From: Gammaproteobacteria bacterium UBA2955
Lineage (GTDB): Bacteria > Pseudomonadota > Gammaproteobacteria > Pseudomonadales > Azotimanducaceae
Length of the DNA stretch: 11,443 bases
Assembly (NCBI GenBank): GCA_002348825.1
Contig: DEBN01000013.1
Span: 1 to 11,443, forward strand
Direction: 5' to 3'
In this document: piece by piece, positions 1 through 7,218 of the stretch
How the letters are laid out: each line of letters opens with the position of its first letter
Position numbering within the stretch: the first letter of the stretch is position 1
Made by a program: the position numbers and the translations under genes
The notes under the pieces: model-generated
Database searches by the model: none
Told to the model about the DNA's origin: nothing
Seen by the model: the letters and a program-made list of their open reading frames with translations, nothing else

Positions 1-820
1 TAGTTTCGACCTGTAAGAGCTGGGCGACGTCAGCGATGGTTTTTTGGGTGGGTGTGGCGACCCTTTCCATAGGCGTCAGCGGACCGGTCTCTGGGGTAGG
101 CAATGCCGATACGGCCTTCTCAAGGTTGGCCGCGTATGGACCATTAGATGCATAAACGATTGTGTCTTCGCCAGACTCGGCAAGGACATGGAACTCGTGA
201 GAATTATTGCCGCCGATGGCGCCGGTGTCAGCTTCCACGGCGCGGAAATCCAGCGCCATGCGATGCAGGATACGCGCGTAACAATCATACATTTCTTGGT
301 AGGTCGCATCGAAACTGGGCTGGTCGAGATGAAATGAGTAGCCGTCCTTCATTATAAATTCGCGCGCCCGCATGACCCCGAACCGGGGTCTTCGTTCATC
401 GCGAAATTTGGTTTGAATTTGATAAAAATTCACCGGCAGTTGCTTGTAGGACTGCACTTCGCGACGAAATATGTCGGTAATGACTTCTTCATGAGTCGGG
501 CCGAGACAGAAATCGCGGTCGTGACGATCCTGCATGCGCAGCATTTCATTGCCCATTTTTTGCCAACGGCCCGTTTCCTCCCACAGCTCCGCGGGCTGGA
601 CAACAGGCATCAACAGCTCCTGCGCACCGCTGCGATTGAGTTCTTCGCGAATGATGGCTTCGATATTACGCAGCACCCGCAGGCCTAACGGCAGCCATGA
701 ATAAAGTCCGCTCGCAAGTTGGCGAATGAGCCCAGCCCGCAGCATCAGCTGATGGCTGATTACGTCCGCGTCGGCAGGGGTCTCTTTTAACGTTGGTAAC
801 AGCAGGTTCGTTTGGCGCAT
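1..820 (-). CDS. proS: Prolyl-tRNA synthetase, N-terminal part (cut by window edge)
   Basis: This cytoplasmic class II aminoacyl-tRNA synthetase attaches proline to tRNA(Pro). The ATG is at 820 and the frame is open for 273 codons to the window edge; bacterial-type ProRS is about 570 residues, so roughly half is visible. The N-terminus ([15 protein letters not shown]) and the catalytic start around residues 30-75 are typical. [14 protein letters not shown] (residues 106-119) and the motif 2 block [17 protein letters not shown] (139-155) bind ATP and the acceptor end. Residues 200-217 ([18 protein letters not shown]) lead into the inserted editing domain that hydrolyses Ala-tRNA(Pro), so this is the bacterial long form. 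The catalytic C-terminus, motif 3 and the anticodon-binding domain lie outside. The ribosome site is weak (GAAGAA just upstream of the ATG). The HU gene lies 157 nt upstream on the same strand, so read-through from it is possible. Identification is secure; only the 3' half is unseen. Confidence 0.97.
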   Translation of the reverse strand, partial: MRQTNLLLPTLKETPADADVISHQLMLRAGLIRQLASGLYSWLPLGLRVLRNIEAIIREELNRSGAQELLMPVVQPAELWEETGRWQKMGNEMLRMQDRHDRDFCLGPTHEEVITDIFRREVQSYKQLPVNFYQIQTKFRDERRPRFGVMRAREFIMKDGYSFHLDQPSFDATYQEMYDCYARILHRMALDFRAVEADTGAIGGNNSHEFHVLAESGEDTIVYASNGPYAANLEKAVSALPTPETGPLTPMERVATPTQKTIADVAQLLQVET

Positions 821-855
821 GATTCTTCGCGGTCTGACTTGGGGATTATTTTTAA

Positions 856-873
856 GGCATTAGACACAATGCC
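856..873. other. Small hairpin in the proS leader region
   Basis: GGCATT (856-861) and AATGCC (868-873) form a perfect 6-bp stem with a 6-nt loop. It lies 36 nt upstream of the proS ATG. On the minus strand it is followed by TTAAAAATAAT, not by a T-run, so it does not look like an intrinsic terminator. It could be a leader structure or chance. Confidence 0.35.
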
Positions 874-897
874 GCATGGCAATGACAGCCGAAATAT

Positions 898-960
898 CAG
901 TAGGTTGTTGTGTGAACAGAAAAATGGCGCAGCAGGCCGAACAAACGATTCGACCTACTG
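898..960. repeat. Inverted repeat in the HU-proS gap
   Basis: CAGTAGGT at 898-905 is the exact reverse complement of ACCTACTG at 953-960, with 47 nt between the arms. On the minus strand a second short pairing (TTGTT with AACAA) nests inside, and a T5 tract follows the inner GC-rich part. This could be a folded 3' end of the HU mRNA or a leader for proS. No textbook terminator is present. Confidence 0.4.
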
Positions 961-977
961 CAGACCGCCCTAGTCGG

Positions 978-1415
978 TTACAGGATCATGTCCTTCAGTT
1001 TCTTCAGAGCGGTCACGCGAACGCGGGTAGTGGCTGGCTTGGCGGCGATAACGATTTCTTCGCCAGTGGCTGGATTGCGGCCCATGCGTTTCTTGGTGGC
1101 TGGGCGCTTCGCGGCTTTGATTTTCAATAATCCAGGTAGCGTAAATTCGCCAACGGAACGCTTACGAATGTGGCGTTCAATGACCGATTCCAATTCATCC
1201 ATCACGGCCCCAACCTGCGTGCGCGTAAGGTTGGTGTTAGTGGCGATCTCGTTCAAAATCGCGGTTTTCGTCATTTTTGCCTTAACCGCGGGTTGGCGCT
1301 TAACAGCTGGCGCTGCTGCTTTTTTGGCGGGCGCTTTCTTTTTTGCGGCGGCTTTTTTAGCGGGCGCTTTCTTTGCAGGCGCTTTTTTAGCCGGTGCTTT
1401 TTTCTTCGTAGCCAT
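978..1415 (-). CDS. HU-family DNA-binding protein with N-terminal Lys/Ala/Pro tail
   Basis: A nucleoid-associated protein of 145 residues. Residues 48-145 form a complete HU/IHF-type fold of 98 residues. It begins MTKTAILNEIA (helical dimerisation part), then GEFTLPGLLKI (first strands), and the DNA-binding arm GRNPATGEEI with its conserved Arg-Asn-Pro, whose proline normally intercalates into the minor groove. Residues 1-47 are an extra histone H1-like tail built from a five-residue KKAPA motif, rich in Lys, Ala and Pro, with no acidic residues. Such a tail should be disordered and bind DNA backbone non-specifically. The start chosen is the ATG at 1415, preceded by AGAGGA at a good distance; the open frame extends further upstream but that part shows no HU-like or tail-like composition. 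A second ATG at 1274 (residue 48), preceded by AAGG, could yield a tail-less form. Its upstream -10 is TATAAT. The exact HU subtype is not resolved. Confidence 0.93.
   Translation of the reverse strand: MATKKKAPAKKAPAKKAPAKKAAAKKKAPAKKAAAPAVKRQPAVKAKMTKTAILNEIATNTNLTRTQVGAVMDELESVIERHIRKRSVGEFTLPGLLKIKAAKRPATKKRMGRNPATGEEIVIAAKPATTRVRVTALKKLKDMIL
1305..1403 (-). repeat. In-gene degenerate repeat coding for KKAPA pentads
   Basis: Codons 5-37 of the HU gene encode about six copies of a K-K-A-(P/A)-A unit, mostly 15 nt long, with one extra Lys. At the DNA level the plus strand shows repeated GC-rich pieces alternating with T-runs (for example GCGGGCGCTTTCTT). Such repeats can change copy number by slippage, so tail length may vary among related strains. 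Confidence 0.85.
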
Positions 1416-1434
1416 GATCTGGTCCTCTGGGTCG

Positions 1435-1440
1435 ATTATA
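1435..1440 (-). promoter_or_regulatory. Probable -10 element of the HU gene promoter
   Basis: On the minus strand a perfect TATAAT lies 19 nt before the HU ATG. No good -35 is seen at the normal distance (CCGCAG at 17 nt). Initiation about 7 nt downstream would give a leader of only about 12 nt that starts near the AGAGGA ribosome site. The -10 match is exact but a single hexamer is weak proof. Confidence 0.5.
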
Positions 1441-1797
1441 AACAGCACGATTCCACTCTGCGGGTCGATCAGGCTTACAAAGCGATGATCGAGCCATGGG
1501 GTTTCGATGCGTCTCTTTAAACAGCGGTCTCCCGATCCTCTTTCGGCTCGGCGCATCGTCGGCGTTTTGCCGTCGTCGCTGTCGATCCGTATGTTAACTT
1601 GTTTCGCCGATCCAACAAGTCACCTTTGGTGCAAATTGGGTCGTGTTAGAACAAGTCGAAACGGAACGAGGCGGCGGCGATGTAAACTCTTCGCGTCAGC
1701 GTCAGGCACGTTTTCAAATCGGTCGTCACTGAACCAGATCTTCTTGATCTGATGGCGTGCGTTATAGCCGATCAAATCCGGAGCCGCAACAAAAAGT

Positions 1798-1830
1798 CAG
1801 CAAAATTACTGTCTTTTTGCTGGTTTTTTT
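1798..1830. terminator. Bidirectional intrinsic terminator candidate
   Basis: CAGCAAAA (1798-1805) pairs with TTTTGCTG (1815-1822) around a 9-nt loop. On the plus strand a seven-T run follows at 1824-1830. On the minus strand the stem is followed by ACTTTTTG, also T-rich. The stem is 8 bp but AT-rich, so strength is moderate. It would insulate fmdB from upstream transcription; no plus-strand gene precedes it within the window. Confidence 0.65.
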
Positions 1831-1871
1831 AACATCATGCGCCGCTTGTTGGTAACTGTCTTAAAATCAAA

Positions 1872-2162
1872 ATGCCAATTTACGAATATCGTTGCGACAA
1901 TTGCGGGCACGAAGTGGAGGTTTTGCAGAAAATCAGTGAGGCGCCGCTAGTCAATTGTCCGGAATGTTTGGTCGACGGCCTGAAGAAGAAAATATCTGCG
2001 GCAGGCTTTCGTCTAAAAGGCGGCGGTTGGTACGAGACCGATTTTAAATCCGGTGATAAAAAGAACGTTGCGCCAACTGACAAATCGTCCGGTTCAGCAG
2101 CGACTTCATCTAGTGACTCTAAGTCATCGACCTCGTCGTCGGCAGACAGCGGCAGCAGCTAA
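1872..2162 (+). CDS. FmdB-family zinc-ribbon protein
   Basis: A 96-residue protein of the FmdB regulatory-protein family, whose function is poorly defined; members often sit just upstream of aspS in gammaproteobacteria, as here. The N-terminus MPIYEYRCDNCGHE is the family signature. Cys8 and Cys11 (CDNC) and Cys29 and Cys32 (CPEC) should form a single zinc ribbon. The sequence FRLKGGGWYETDFK (about 52-65) is the usual continuation. Residues about 70-96 are a low-complexity Ser/Asp/Lys tail, probably disordered. The ATG at 1872 fits the family start exactly, yet no Shine-Dalgarno sequence is visible in front of it (TTAAAATCAAA), suggesting weak or leader-independent initiation. The gene lies 79 nt upstream of aspS and may share its transcript. 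Family assignment is firm; a regulatory role is only a family-name inference. Confidence 0.92.
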   Translation: MPIYEYRCDNCGHEVEVLQKISEAPLVNCPECLVDGLKKKISAAGFRLKGGGWYETDFKSGDKKNVAPTDKSSGSAATSSSDSKSSTSSSADSGSS

Positions 2163-2193
2163 AGGCTGTTTGTTATGCTTCGCTTGTCGACAG

Positions 2194-2205
2194 GGCGCAT
2201 GCGCC
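2194..2205. repeat. Perfect 12-bp palindrome between fmdB and aspS
   Basis: GGCGCATGCGCC is self-complementary. It is located 36 nt before the aspS ATG. As DNA it could be a dimeric-protein site; as RNA it has no loop, so hairpin formation would be partial. No known regulator site is recognised. Confidence 0.45.
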
Positions 2206-2241
2206 AGCCAACTTTAAGTTACAAATATTACGAGGACACTC

Positions 2242-4020
2242 ATGCGCAGCCACTATTGCGGTGAACTAGGATCGGCTCAGGTCGGCGAACAAGTAGAAAT
2301 ATGCGGATGGGTGCACCGGCGTCGCGATCACGGTGGCGTGATCTTTTTGGACATTCGAGATCGCAGCGGAATATTACAGGTGGTCTTTGACCCCGACACA
2401 AAGGAAAGCTTTGCTCTTGCCGATTCTGTACGCAATGAGTTTGTGCTCGCCGCTCGTGGGCGCGTGCGGCCGCGCCCTGAGGGCACTGTGAACCCTGACA
2501 TGCGTACCGGTGAGATCGAAGTTCTAGGTCTGGAGTTATCCATTTTAAACGCCGCTAAAACGCCGCCGTTTCAGCTAGATGAGTATTCCGAAGCGGGTGA
2601 AGACGTCCGCTTGCGCTATCGCTACCTGGATTTGCGACGCCCGGAGATGCAGGATCGGTTGCGTATCCGCGCGCAAATAACCAGTGAAGTACGGCGTTAT
2701 TTAGAGAGCGACGGCTACCTAGACATTGAAACGCCGACGTTGTCCCGTGCTACGCCAGAAGGCGCGCGCGATTACCTTGTGCCGAGCCGAACCCATCCGG
2801 GCGAGTTCTTTGCGCTGCCGCAGTCGCCGCAGGTGTACAAACAACTGCTGATGATGTCGGGGCTGGATAAGTACTACCAAATAGCTCGATGCTACCGCGA
2901 CGAGGATCTGCGCGCAGACAGGCAGCCAGAATTTACGCAGATTGATATTGAAGCGTCTTTCGTCAGTCAGCAGCAAGTCATGGACATGACGGAAGGCATG
3001 CTGAAGTCGGTATGGCGCAAAGTCTTGGATGTGGATCTCGGAGATTTTCCGATACTGACCTGGGATGAAGCCATGCGGGATTTTGGTATTGATCGCCCGG
3101 ATTTGCGCAATCCATTGCGATTAGTCGATATCGCAGATCTCATGAGCGCTGTAGATTTTAAGGTATTCAATGGACCGGCGAACGATCCCCACGGACGAGT
3201 TGTCGCATTGCGAGCGCCGGGCGCCGCCACGCTCTCGCGTAAAGCCATCGATCAGTACACGGACTTTGTCGGCCGCTATGGAGCGCGTGGGCTTGCCTAC
3301 ATCAAGGTAAACGAGCTGGCGGCGGGGGCCGCTGGTCTGCAATCGCCGATCCTGAAATTTATTCCCGATGACGTTACCGCCGCGGTATTGCAGCGAGTGG
3401 GTGCTGAAGATGGCGACATTGTGTTTTTCGGTGCCGATAAACGCAAAGTGGTAAACGACGCTCTGGGCGCGCTGAGGAACGAACTCGGTGCCGATCTGGA
3501 TTTAGTGGAATCGGGTTATCGACCCTGCTGGGTGGTTGATTGGCCGATGTTCGAGCGTACCCGTGAGGGTGGGTTCAGTGCCGAACATCATCCGTTTACG
3601 AGGCCGACGTGTTCGCCGGCGGAACTGAAAGCTGACCCCGACGCGGCAAAAGCCGCGGCTTATGATGTGGTCGTCAACGGTTACGAGTTAGGCGGTGGAT
3701 CGTTGCGCATTCACGCCGAAGAAATGCAGACCGCTGTGTTCGATGTATTGGCCATGGACAGCGAGGCGCAAGCAAAGTTTGGTTTCTTATTGGACGCCTT
3801 GCAGTATGGATGTCCACCCCATGGTGGTATTGCGCTTGGCCTCGATCGTTTAGCGATGTTGATCACCGAAAGCCAGTCGATCCGTGAAGTCATCGCCTTT
3901 CCGAAAACCCAGACAGCGGCCTGCGTTATGATGGCGGCTCCTGGAGCGGTCGAAGAGCAGCAATTGCGTGACCTGCACATTCGCCTTCGGCAAGCGCCCA
4001 CTAAATCAGAGCATGCCTGA
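2242..4020 (+). CDS. aspS: Aspartyl-tRNA synthetase, probably non-discriminating (Asp/Asn)
   Basis: This cytoplasmic class IIb synthetase activates aspartate with ATP and transfers it to tRNA. At 592 residues it matches the bacterial length (about 590). The N-terminal OB-fold anticodon-binding domain covers about 1-105 ([20 protein letters not shown] at 21-40). The catalytic core follows with the loop [14 protein letters not shown] (170-183), [11 protein letters not shown] (194-204), motif 2 [17 protein letters not shown] (217-233), the bacterial GAD insertion domain about 290-420, GGGSLRIH, and motif 3 [13 protein letters not shown] (528-540). His30 and Gly81 match the pair reported to mark non-discriminating AspRS in Pseudomonas aeruginosa, where enterics have Leu and another residue. 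If so, Asp-tRNA(Asn) is made and then amidated by GatCAB. The ATG at 2242 has GAGG 6 nt upstream. The yebC gene follows after 58 nt. Confidence 0.98.
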   Translation: MRSHYCGELGSAQVGEQVEICGWVHRRRDHGGVIFLDIRDRSGILQVVFDPDTKESFALADSVRNEFVLAARGRVRPRPEGTVNPDMRTGEIEVLGLELSILNAAKTPPFQLDEYSEAGEDVRLRYRYLDLRRPEMQDRLRIRAQITSEVRRYLESDGYLDIETPTLSRATPEGARDYLVPSRTHPGEFFALPQSPQVYKQLLMMSGLDKYYQIARCYRDEDLRADRQPEFTQIDIEASFVSQQQVMDMTEGMLKSVWRKVLDVDLGDFPILTWDEAMRDFGIDRPDLRNPLRLVDIADLMSAVDFKVFNGPANDPHGRVVALRAPGAATLSRKAIDQYTDFVGRYGARGLAYIKVNELAAGAAGLQSPILKFIPDDVTAAVLQRVGAEDGDIVFFGADKRKVVNDALGALRNELGADLDLVESGYRPCWVVDWPMFERTREGGFSAEHHPFTRPTCSPAELKADPDAAKAAAYDVVVNGYELGGGSLRIHAEEMQTAVFDVLAMDSEAQAKFGFLLDALQYGCPPHGGIALGLDRLAMLITESQSIREVIAFPKTQTAACVMMAAPGAVEEQQLRDLHIRLRQAPTKSEHA

Positions 4021-4063
4021 TTAAATATGCGAGCGCGTGCTCGGGTATTTGCGGCGGCGGTAG

Positions 4064-4070
4064 AAGGAGG
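4064..4070 (+). promoter_or_regulatory. Strong ribosome binding site of yebC
   Basis: AAGGAGG is a near-perfect complement of the 16S rRNA tail, 8 nt before the yebC ATG. It is the strongest ribosome site in the window and fixes that start. Confidence 0.8.
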
Positions 4071-4078
4071 TCTCGGCG

Positions 4079-4816
4079 ATGGCTGGTCACAGTAAATGGG
4101 CAAACATTAAGCATCGCAAAGCGGCGCAAGATAAAAAACGTGGCAAGCTTTACACCAAACTGATCCGTGAAATTACCGTAGCTGCGCGGCTGGGTGGCGG
4201 TGTGGTTGACGATAATCCACGTTTGCGCGCGGCGGTGGATAAGGCCCTGGCGGCAAATATGCCGAAAGACACCATTGATCGCGCCGTGCAGCGCGGGGCT
4301 GGTGGTGGCGAAGGCAATGACGTTGAGGAGTTGGTTTACGAGGGTTATGCCTCTGGAGGTGTCGCCATCTTGGTAGAAGCGATGACGGACAATCGCAACC
4401 GTACGGTCGCGGAGGTTCGGCACGCGTTTAGCAAGCATGGTGGAAATCTGGGCACGGACGGTTCTGTTGCCTACCTGTTCACGCGTCTCGGGGTGATCAA
4501 TTACGCGCCCGGACAAGACGAAGAACAGGTCATGGAGTTAGCACTGGAGGCCGGTGCGGAGGACATTGAAAGTGATGAAGAAGGTGGTATCACGGTCACC
4601 ACACCATGGGAGACGCTAGGGCAAGTGGTCGAGAGCCTTACCGCCCAGGGATTGCCGCCAGATCATTCCGAAGTGACTATGATGGCGTCGAACTCCAGTG
4701 AATGTGATCTTGAGCTCGCCCAGAAAGTGCTCAAGTTGATCGATGTATTGGAAGATTTGGACGACATCCAAGAGGTCTACAGCAATGGACAGTTCCCCGA
4801 CGAAGCTTACCAGTAG
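4079..4816 (+). CDS. yebC: YebC/PmpR-family protein
   Basis: A 245-residue cytoplasmic protein of the YebC/TACO1/PmpR family. Members were first described as DNA-binding regulators (PmpR in Pseudomonas) and more recently as ribosome-associated factors that help translate proline-rich stretches; which applies here cannot be told. The invariant start [18 protein letters not shown] is present, followed by the basic N-terminal three-helix domain. Family signatures [14 protein letters not shown] (residues about 60-73), [23 protein letters not shown] and [14 protein letters not shown] are intact, and the acidic C-terminal part ends [17 protein letters not shown], typical of the YebC1 group. The length equals the family norm. 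It sits between aspS and ruvC as in most gammaproteobacteria. No truncation or odd composition is seen. Confidence 0.97.
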   Translation: MAGHSKWANIKHRKAAQDKKRGKLYTKLIREITVAARLGGGVVDDNPRLRAAVDKALAANMPKDTIDRAVQRGAGGGEGNDVEELVYEGYASGGVAILVEAMTDNRNRTVAEVRHAFSKHGGNLGTDGSVAYLFTRLGVINYAPGQDEEQVMELALEAGAEDIESDEEGGITVTTPWETLGQVVESLTAQGLPPDHSEVTMMASNSSECDLELAQKVLKLIDVLEDLDDIQEVYSNGQFPDEAYQ

Positions 4817-4830
4817 GCGCGCTGGGTGCT

Positions 4831-4846
4831 GCAGCCTCGCGGCTGC
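4831..4846. other. Hairpin between yebC and ruvC
   Basis: GCAGCC (4831-4836) and GGCTGC (4841-4846) form a perfect 6-bp GC-rich stem with tetraloop TCGC. The next T-run (GTTTT) starts 8 nt after the stem, too far for a standard terminator, so it may only slow polymerase or protect the mRNA end of yebC. Confidence 0.4.
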
Positions 4847-4864
4847 TGTGCCGTGTTTTAATAG

Positions 4865-5350
4865 ATGATCGAGGCTCGCGTTGTGCTTGGAATTGATCCT
4901 GGCTCTCGGCGCACAGGTTACGGTCTCGTCGCGGTGCGCGACCGCAAGGTCGATTATGTCGCCAGTGGTTGTATAAAGGCCGAAATTGGTGAAATGCCTC
5001 AGCGCCTCGGTGTTATCTACCGCGGGGTGAGCGAGCTGATCGCGCAATTTAATCCCACTGAACTGGCTATTGAGGAAGTGTTTCTTGCCAAAAATCCGTC
5101 GTCTGCCCTCAAACTAGGACAAGCCCGAGGCGTTGCTATCGCAGCTGCGGTTGCGGCCGAATTGCCCGTTCATGAATACGCGGCTAGGCGCATCAAACAA
5201 TCTCTGGTTGGCACCGGACGCGGGACCAAAGAGCAGGTCGCACACATGGTCAGAATTTTATTGAAATTGCCCGGCGCCCCTCAGGCGGACGCAGCAGATG
5301 CCCTTGCGATTGCGTTGTGCCACGTCAATACTTGCCAACTCGTCAGCTAA
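4865..5350 (+). CDS. ruvC: Holliday junction resolvase RuvC
   Basis: An endonuclease that cuts four-way DNA junctions symmetrically after RuvAB-driven branch migration. The RNase H-like fold is complete. The four metal-binding acids are Asp11 ([14 protein letters not shown]), Glu70 ([10 protein letters not shown]), Asp142 and Asp145 ([10 protein letters not shown]), corresponding to E. coli D7, E66, D138 and D141. The stretch [22 protein letters not shown] (about 104-125) is the conserved junction-binding part. The protein has 161 residues against about 173 in E. coli; the basic C-terminal tail is missing. The ATG at 4865 keeps the whole first strand but has no ribosome site; an in-frame GTG at 4883 has GAGG 8 nt upstream, but starting there would remove most of that strand, so I keep the ATG. 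ruvA starts 13 nt after the stop. Confidence 0.96.
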   Translation: MIEARVVLGIDPGSRRTGYGLVAVRDRKVDYVASGCIKAEIGEMPQRLGVIYRGVSELIAQFNPTELAIEEVFLAKNPSSALKLGQARGVAIAAAVAAELPVHEYAARRIKQSLVGTGRGTKEQVAHMVRILLKLPGAPQADAADALAIALCHVNTCQLVS

Positions 5351-5363
5351 CTGGAACGACGCG

Positions 5364-6011
5364 TTGATTGGCAGGCTCACAGGTGCACTGATCGAAATGG
5401 ATGCCGAAAATGCCACCATGATGATGGAGGTAGGCGGTGTTGGTTACGAACTAGAGGTGAGCGCCAATGTGCTGGCTGCAGCACCATCTATTGGTCAACC
5501 CATGACGCTAAGCACTCATTTCGTGGTTCGCGAAGACGCCCAGTTGTTGTTTGGTTTTTGCGATACTACGGAACGCGAATTGTTTCGCACCATTGTAAAA
5601 ATAAACGGCGTAGGGCCGAAACTGGCACTGGCCATTATCTCGTCGCTGGATCCCTCAACGCTGTCGGTGGCGGTACAAAACAGCGAAGTTGGCGTACTCA
5701 CCAAGGTGCCGGGTGTGGGAAAGAAAACCGCCGAGCGACTGATGGTGGAGCTAAAATCGAAACTGCACAACCTGTTGCCTCCGGGTACGGAGCCCGCAAT
5801 AACGGGTCCCGCCGGTGCTACGTGGCAGCCTAGTAGTCAGGAAGCCCAAGATGCGTTGGTGGTGCTCGGCTACAAACCTTCACAGGCCCAGCACATGGTG
5901 GCCCAGGCGCAGAGCGCGCTGTCGGCGGATGAGGCGGTAGATCCGGTGACCACTGAACAGTTGGTGTCTATGGCGTTGCGGCAGTTCGCGCGCGGAGGAG
6001 TGAGCCCATGA
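5364..6011 (+). CDS. ruvA: Holliday junction branch migration protein RuvA
   Basis: RuvA forms a tetramer that holds the Holliday junction open and loads the RuvB motors. I start it at TTG 5364 because this gives (M)[10 protein letters not shown], the invariant family start; a longer frame from ATG 5298 would overlap ruvC by 53 nt and add 22 residues absent from the family. The product is 215 residues (E. coli 203). Domain I, an OB fold, covers about 1-63. Domain II carries two helix-hairpin-helix motifs, [13 protein letters not shown] and [13 protein letters not shown], which grip DNA backbone. After a Pro/Gly-rich linker, domain III (about 155-213, [19 protein letters not shown]) binds RuvB. 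A weak GGAAC precedes the TTG. The TGA overlaps the ruvB ATG (ATGA), so ruvB translation is probably coupled. Confidence 0.96.
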   Translation: MIGRLTGALIEMDAENATMMMEVGGVGYELEVSANVLAAAPSIGQPMTLSTHFVVREDAQLLFGFCDTTERELFRTIVKINGVGPKLALAIISSLDPSTLSVAVQNSEVGVLTKVPGVGKKTAERLMVELKSKLHNLLPPGTEPAITGPAGATWQPSSQEAQDALVVLGYKPSQAQHMVAQAQSALSADEAVDPVTTEQLVSMALRQFARGGVSP

Positions 6012-7075
6012 GTATTGAGCCTGACCGGTTTTTTGCGCCGGCCAAGGATACTAACGATGCGCGTTTCGACCGCGCTTTGAGACCGCAAGAGCTGAGCGAA
6101 TACATCGGCCAGCAGGCGGTCAAAGAGCAGATGCAAATCTTTATAGAAGCCGCTCGGCAGCGTGGCGAGTCGCTCGATCACACCCTTATTTTCGGTCCTC
6201 CAGGGTTGGGCAAAACAACGCTCGCCAACATTATGGCCCGCGAGATGGGTGCTGCCATCAAGTCGACTTCCGGACCGGTTCTGGAGAAACCCGGAGATCT
6301 GGCGGCAATGTTGAGCAATTTGGATGCGGGGGATGTGCTGTTCATAGATGAGATACATCGTTTAAGCCCCGTAGTGGAGGAAATTCTGTATCCGGCGATG
6401 GAGGACTTTCAACTGGATATATTGATTGGTGAGGGTCCCGCGGCGCGGTCGCTAAAGCTAGAACTGCAGCCGTTCACCCTTGTCGGCGCGACCACGCGAG
6501 CTGGGCTCCTCACGAGTCCCTTGCGTGATCGTTTCGGAATTGTGCAAAGGTTAGAGTTTTATAGCATTGAAGAACTCACCCAGATCGTTAGCAGATCCGC
6601 GGTAAAGCTAGAATTGCCCATGGAGGCCGGCGGCGCTGAGGAGATCTCTCGTCGGTCCCGCGGTACGCCGCGAATCAGTAACCGTTTGTTGCGAAGAGTT
6701 CGGGATTTTGCTCAGGTAAAAGGCGATGGCGTGGTTGCGGCGCAAATTGCTGATGCCGCTTTAAACATGCTGAATGTGGACAAACAAGGTTTCGACACGA
6801 TGGATCGACGCCTTATGGCCGCGATCGTAGAGCAGTTTGCTGGCGGGCCGGTTGGATTGGATGCGCTAGCGGCGGCGATAAGCGAGGAAAAAGGTACGAT
6901 CGAGGACGTTATCGAGCCTTACCTTATTCAGCAGGGTTATCTTGTGCGCACCCCGCGGGGCCGCGTGGCAACGCCAAAGTGCTACCTGCACCTGGGTCTT
7001 GAAGTGCCCGACAAGACTGGCGCGTTAACCAGCGAGAAACGCCAGCAGGAGATTCCTAACTTGGCGGATCCGTGA
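6008..7075 (+). CDS. ruvB: Holliday junction branch migration ATPase RuvB
   Basis: A hexameric AAA+ ATPase that pumps DNA through the RuvA-bound junction. The length of 355 residues is standard. The family start [16 protein letters not shown] (20-35) is present. Walker A is GPPGLGKTT (63-71), Walker [10 protein letters not shown] (111-119), sensor and arginine-finger region [18 protein letters not shown] (160-177), and sensor 2 lies in [18 protein letters not shown]. The C-terminal winged helix ([20 protein letters not shown], then TPRGRVAT) contacts DNA. The ATG overlaps the ruvA stop by 4 nt, and GGAGGAG ends 8 nt upstream, so start and coupling are clear. With ruvC and ruvA the window holds the full RuvABC set. 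The gene normally found next, ybgC, is not there. Confidence 0.98.
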   Translation: MSIEPDRFFAPAKDTNDARFDRALRPQELSEYIGQQAVKEQMQIFIEAARQRGESLDHTLIFGPPGLGKTTLANIMAREMGAAIKSTSGPVLEKPGDLAAMLSNLDAGDVLFIDEIHRLSPVVEEILYPAMEDFQLDILIGEGPAARSLKLELQPFTLVGATTRAGLLTSPLRDRFGIVQRLEFYSIEELTQIVSRSAVKLELPMEAGGAEEISRRSRGTPRISNRLLRRVRDFAQVKGDGVVAAQIADAALNMLNVDKQGFDTMDRRLMAAIVEQFAGGPVGLDALAAAISEEKGTIEDVIEPYLIQQGYLVRTPRGRVATPKCYLHLGLEVPDKTGALTSEKRQQEIPNLADP

Positions 7076-7218
7076 TCCACGGTCCTTGCTAAGCCGTCGC
7101 TACTGGCGACGTTGAGCAATGAAAATCGAGGCTAACATGGAAACGCGCGCGGGGCGTAAATCGAAGCCAGCTTGTAAGAACGGAGCAAAACCAACAAACG
7201 AGTTACGAGGATTACTCA
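7076..7218 (+). other. Gap between ruvB and tolQ where ybgC is expected
   Basis: This 143-nt spacer separates the Ruv and Tol genes. A 6-bp hairpin CGTCGC/GCGACG with a 5-nt loop lies about 18 nt past the ruvB stop, without a T-run. No trace of a thioesterase frame is visible. No clear promoter was found, though one for tolQRA would be expected nearby. A short open frame (7137-7226) is listed separately. Confidence 0.5.

Larger units (their letters stand above)
1416..1871. other. Gene-free stretch between the divergent HU and fmdB genes
   Basis: This 456-nt stretch holds the HU promoter near 1435 and a terminator-like hairpin at 1798-1830. Small hairpins occur at 1597-1620 (ACTTGTT/AACAAGT), 1621-1631 (CACC/GGTG) and 1735-1751 (CAGATC/GATCTG). 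A possible plus-strand promoter has TTGCCG at 1567-1572 and TATGTT at 1590-1595, spacer 17 nt, 4 of 6 matches in each box. Open frames here lack recognisable protein features and a ribosome site, so I do not call a gene. Confidence 0.6.

Noticed and set aside
413..688. Plus-strand frames inside proS
   Set aside because: They are antisense shadows of the clear ProRS frame on the minus strand.
988..1488. A 166-codon plus-strand frame rich in Ala and Phe opposite the HU gene
   Set aside because: Its hydrophobic Ala/Phe stretch is just the complement of the Lys/Ala tail codons; it has no ribosome site and lies antisense to a certain gene.
1416..1556. Upstream extension of the HU frame to 1556
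   Set aside because: The extra 47 residues lack the Lys/Ala repeat style and the normal start with AGAGGA is at 1415; TATAAT falls inside the extension.
1507..1752. An 81-codon open frame on the plus strand in the gene-free stretch
   Set aside because: No ribosome site, no recognisable domain and a composition rich in Arg and Ser typical of chance frames.
4025..4045. CGAGC/GCTCG hairpin between aspS and yebC as a terminator
   Set aside because: The stem is only 5 bp and lacks a proper T-run; the genes look co-transcribed.
5298..5363. ATG at 5298 as the start of ruvA
   Set aside because: It would overlap ruvC by 53 nt and add 22 residues with no family match; the invariant IGRLTG start follows the TTG at 5364.
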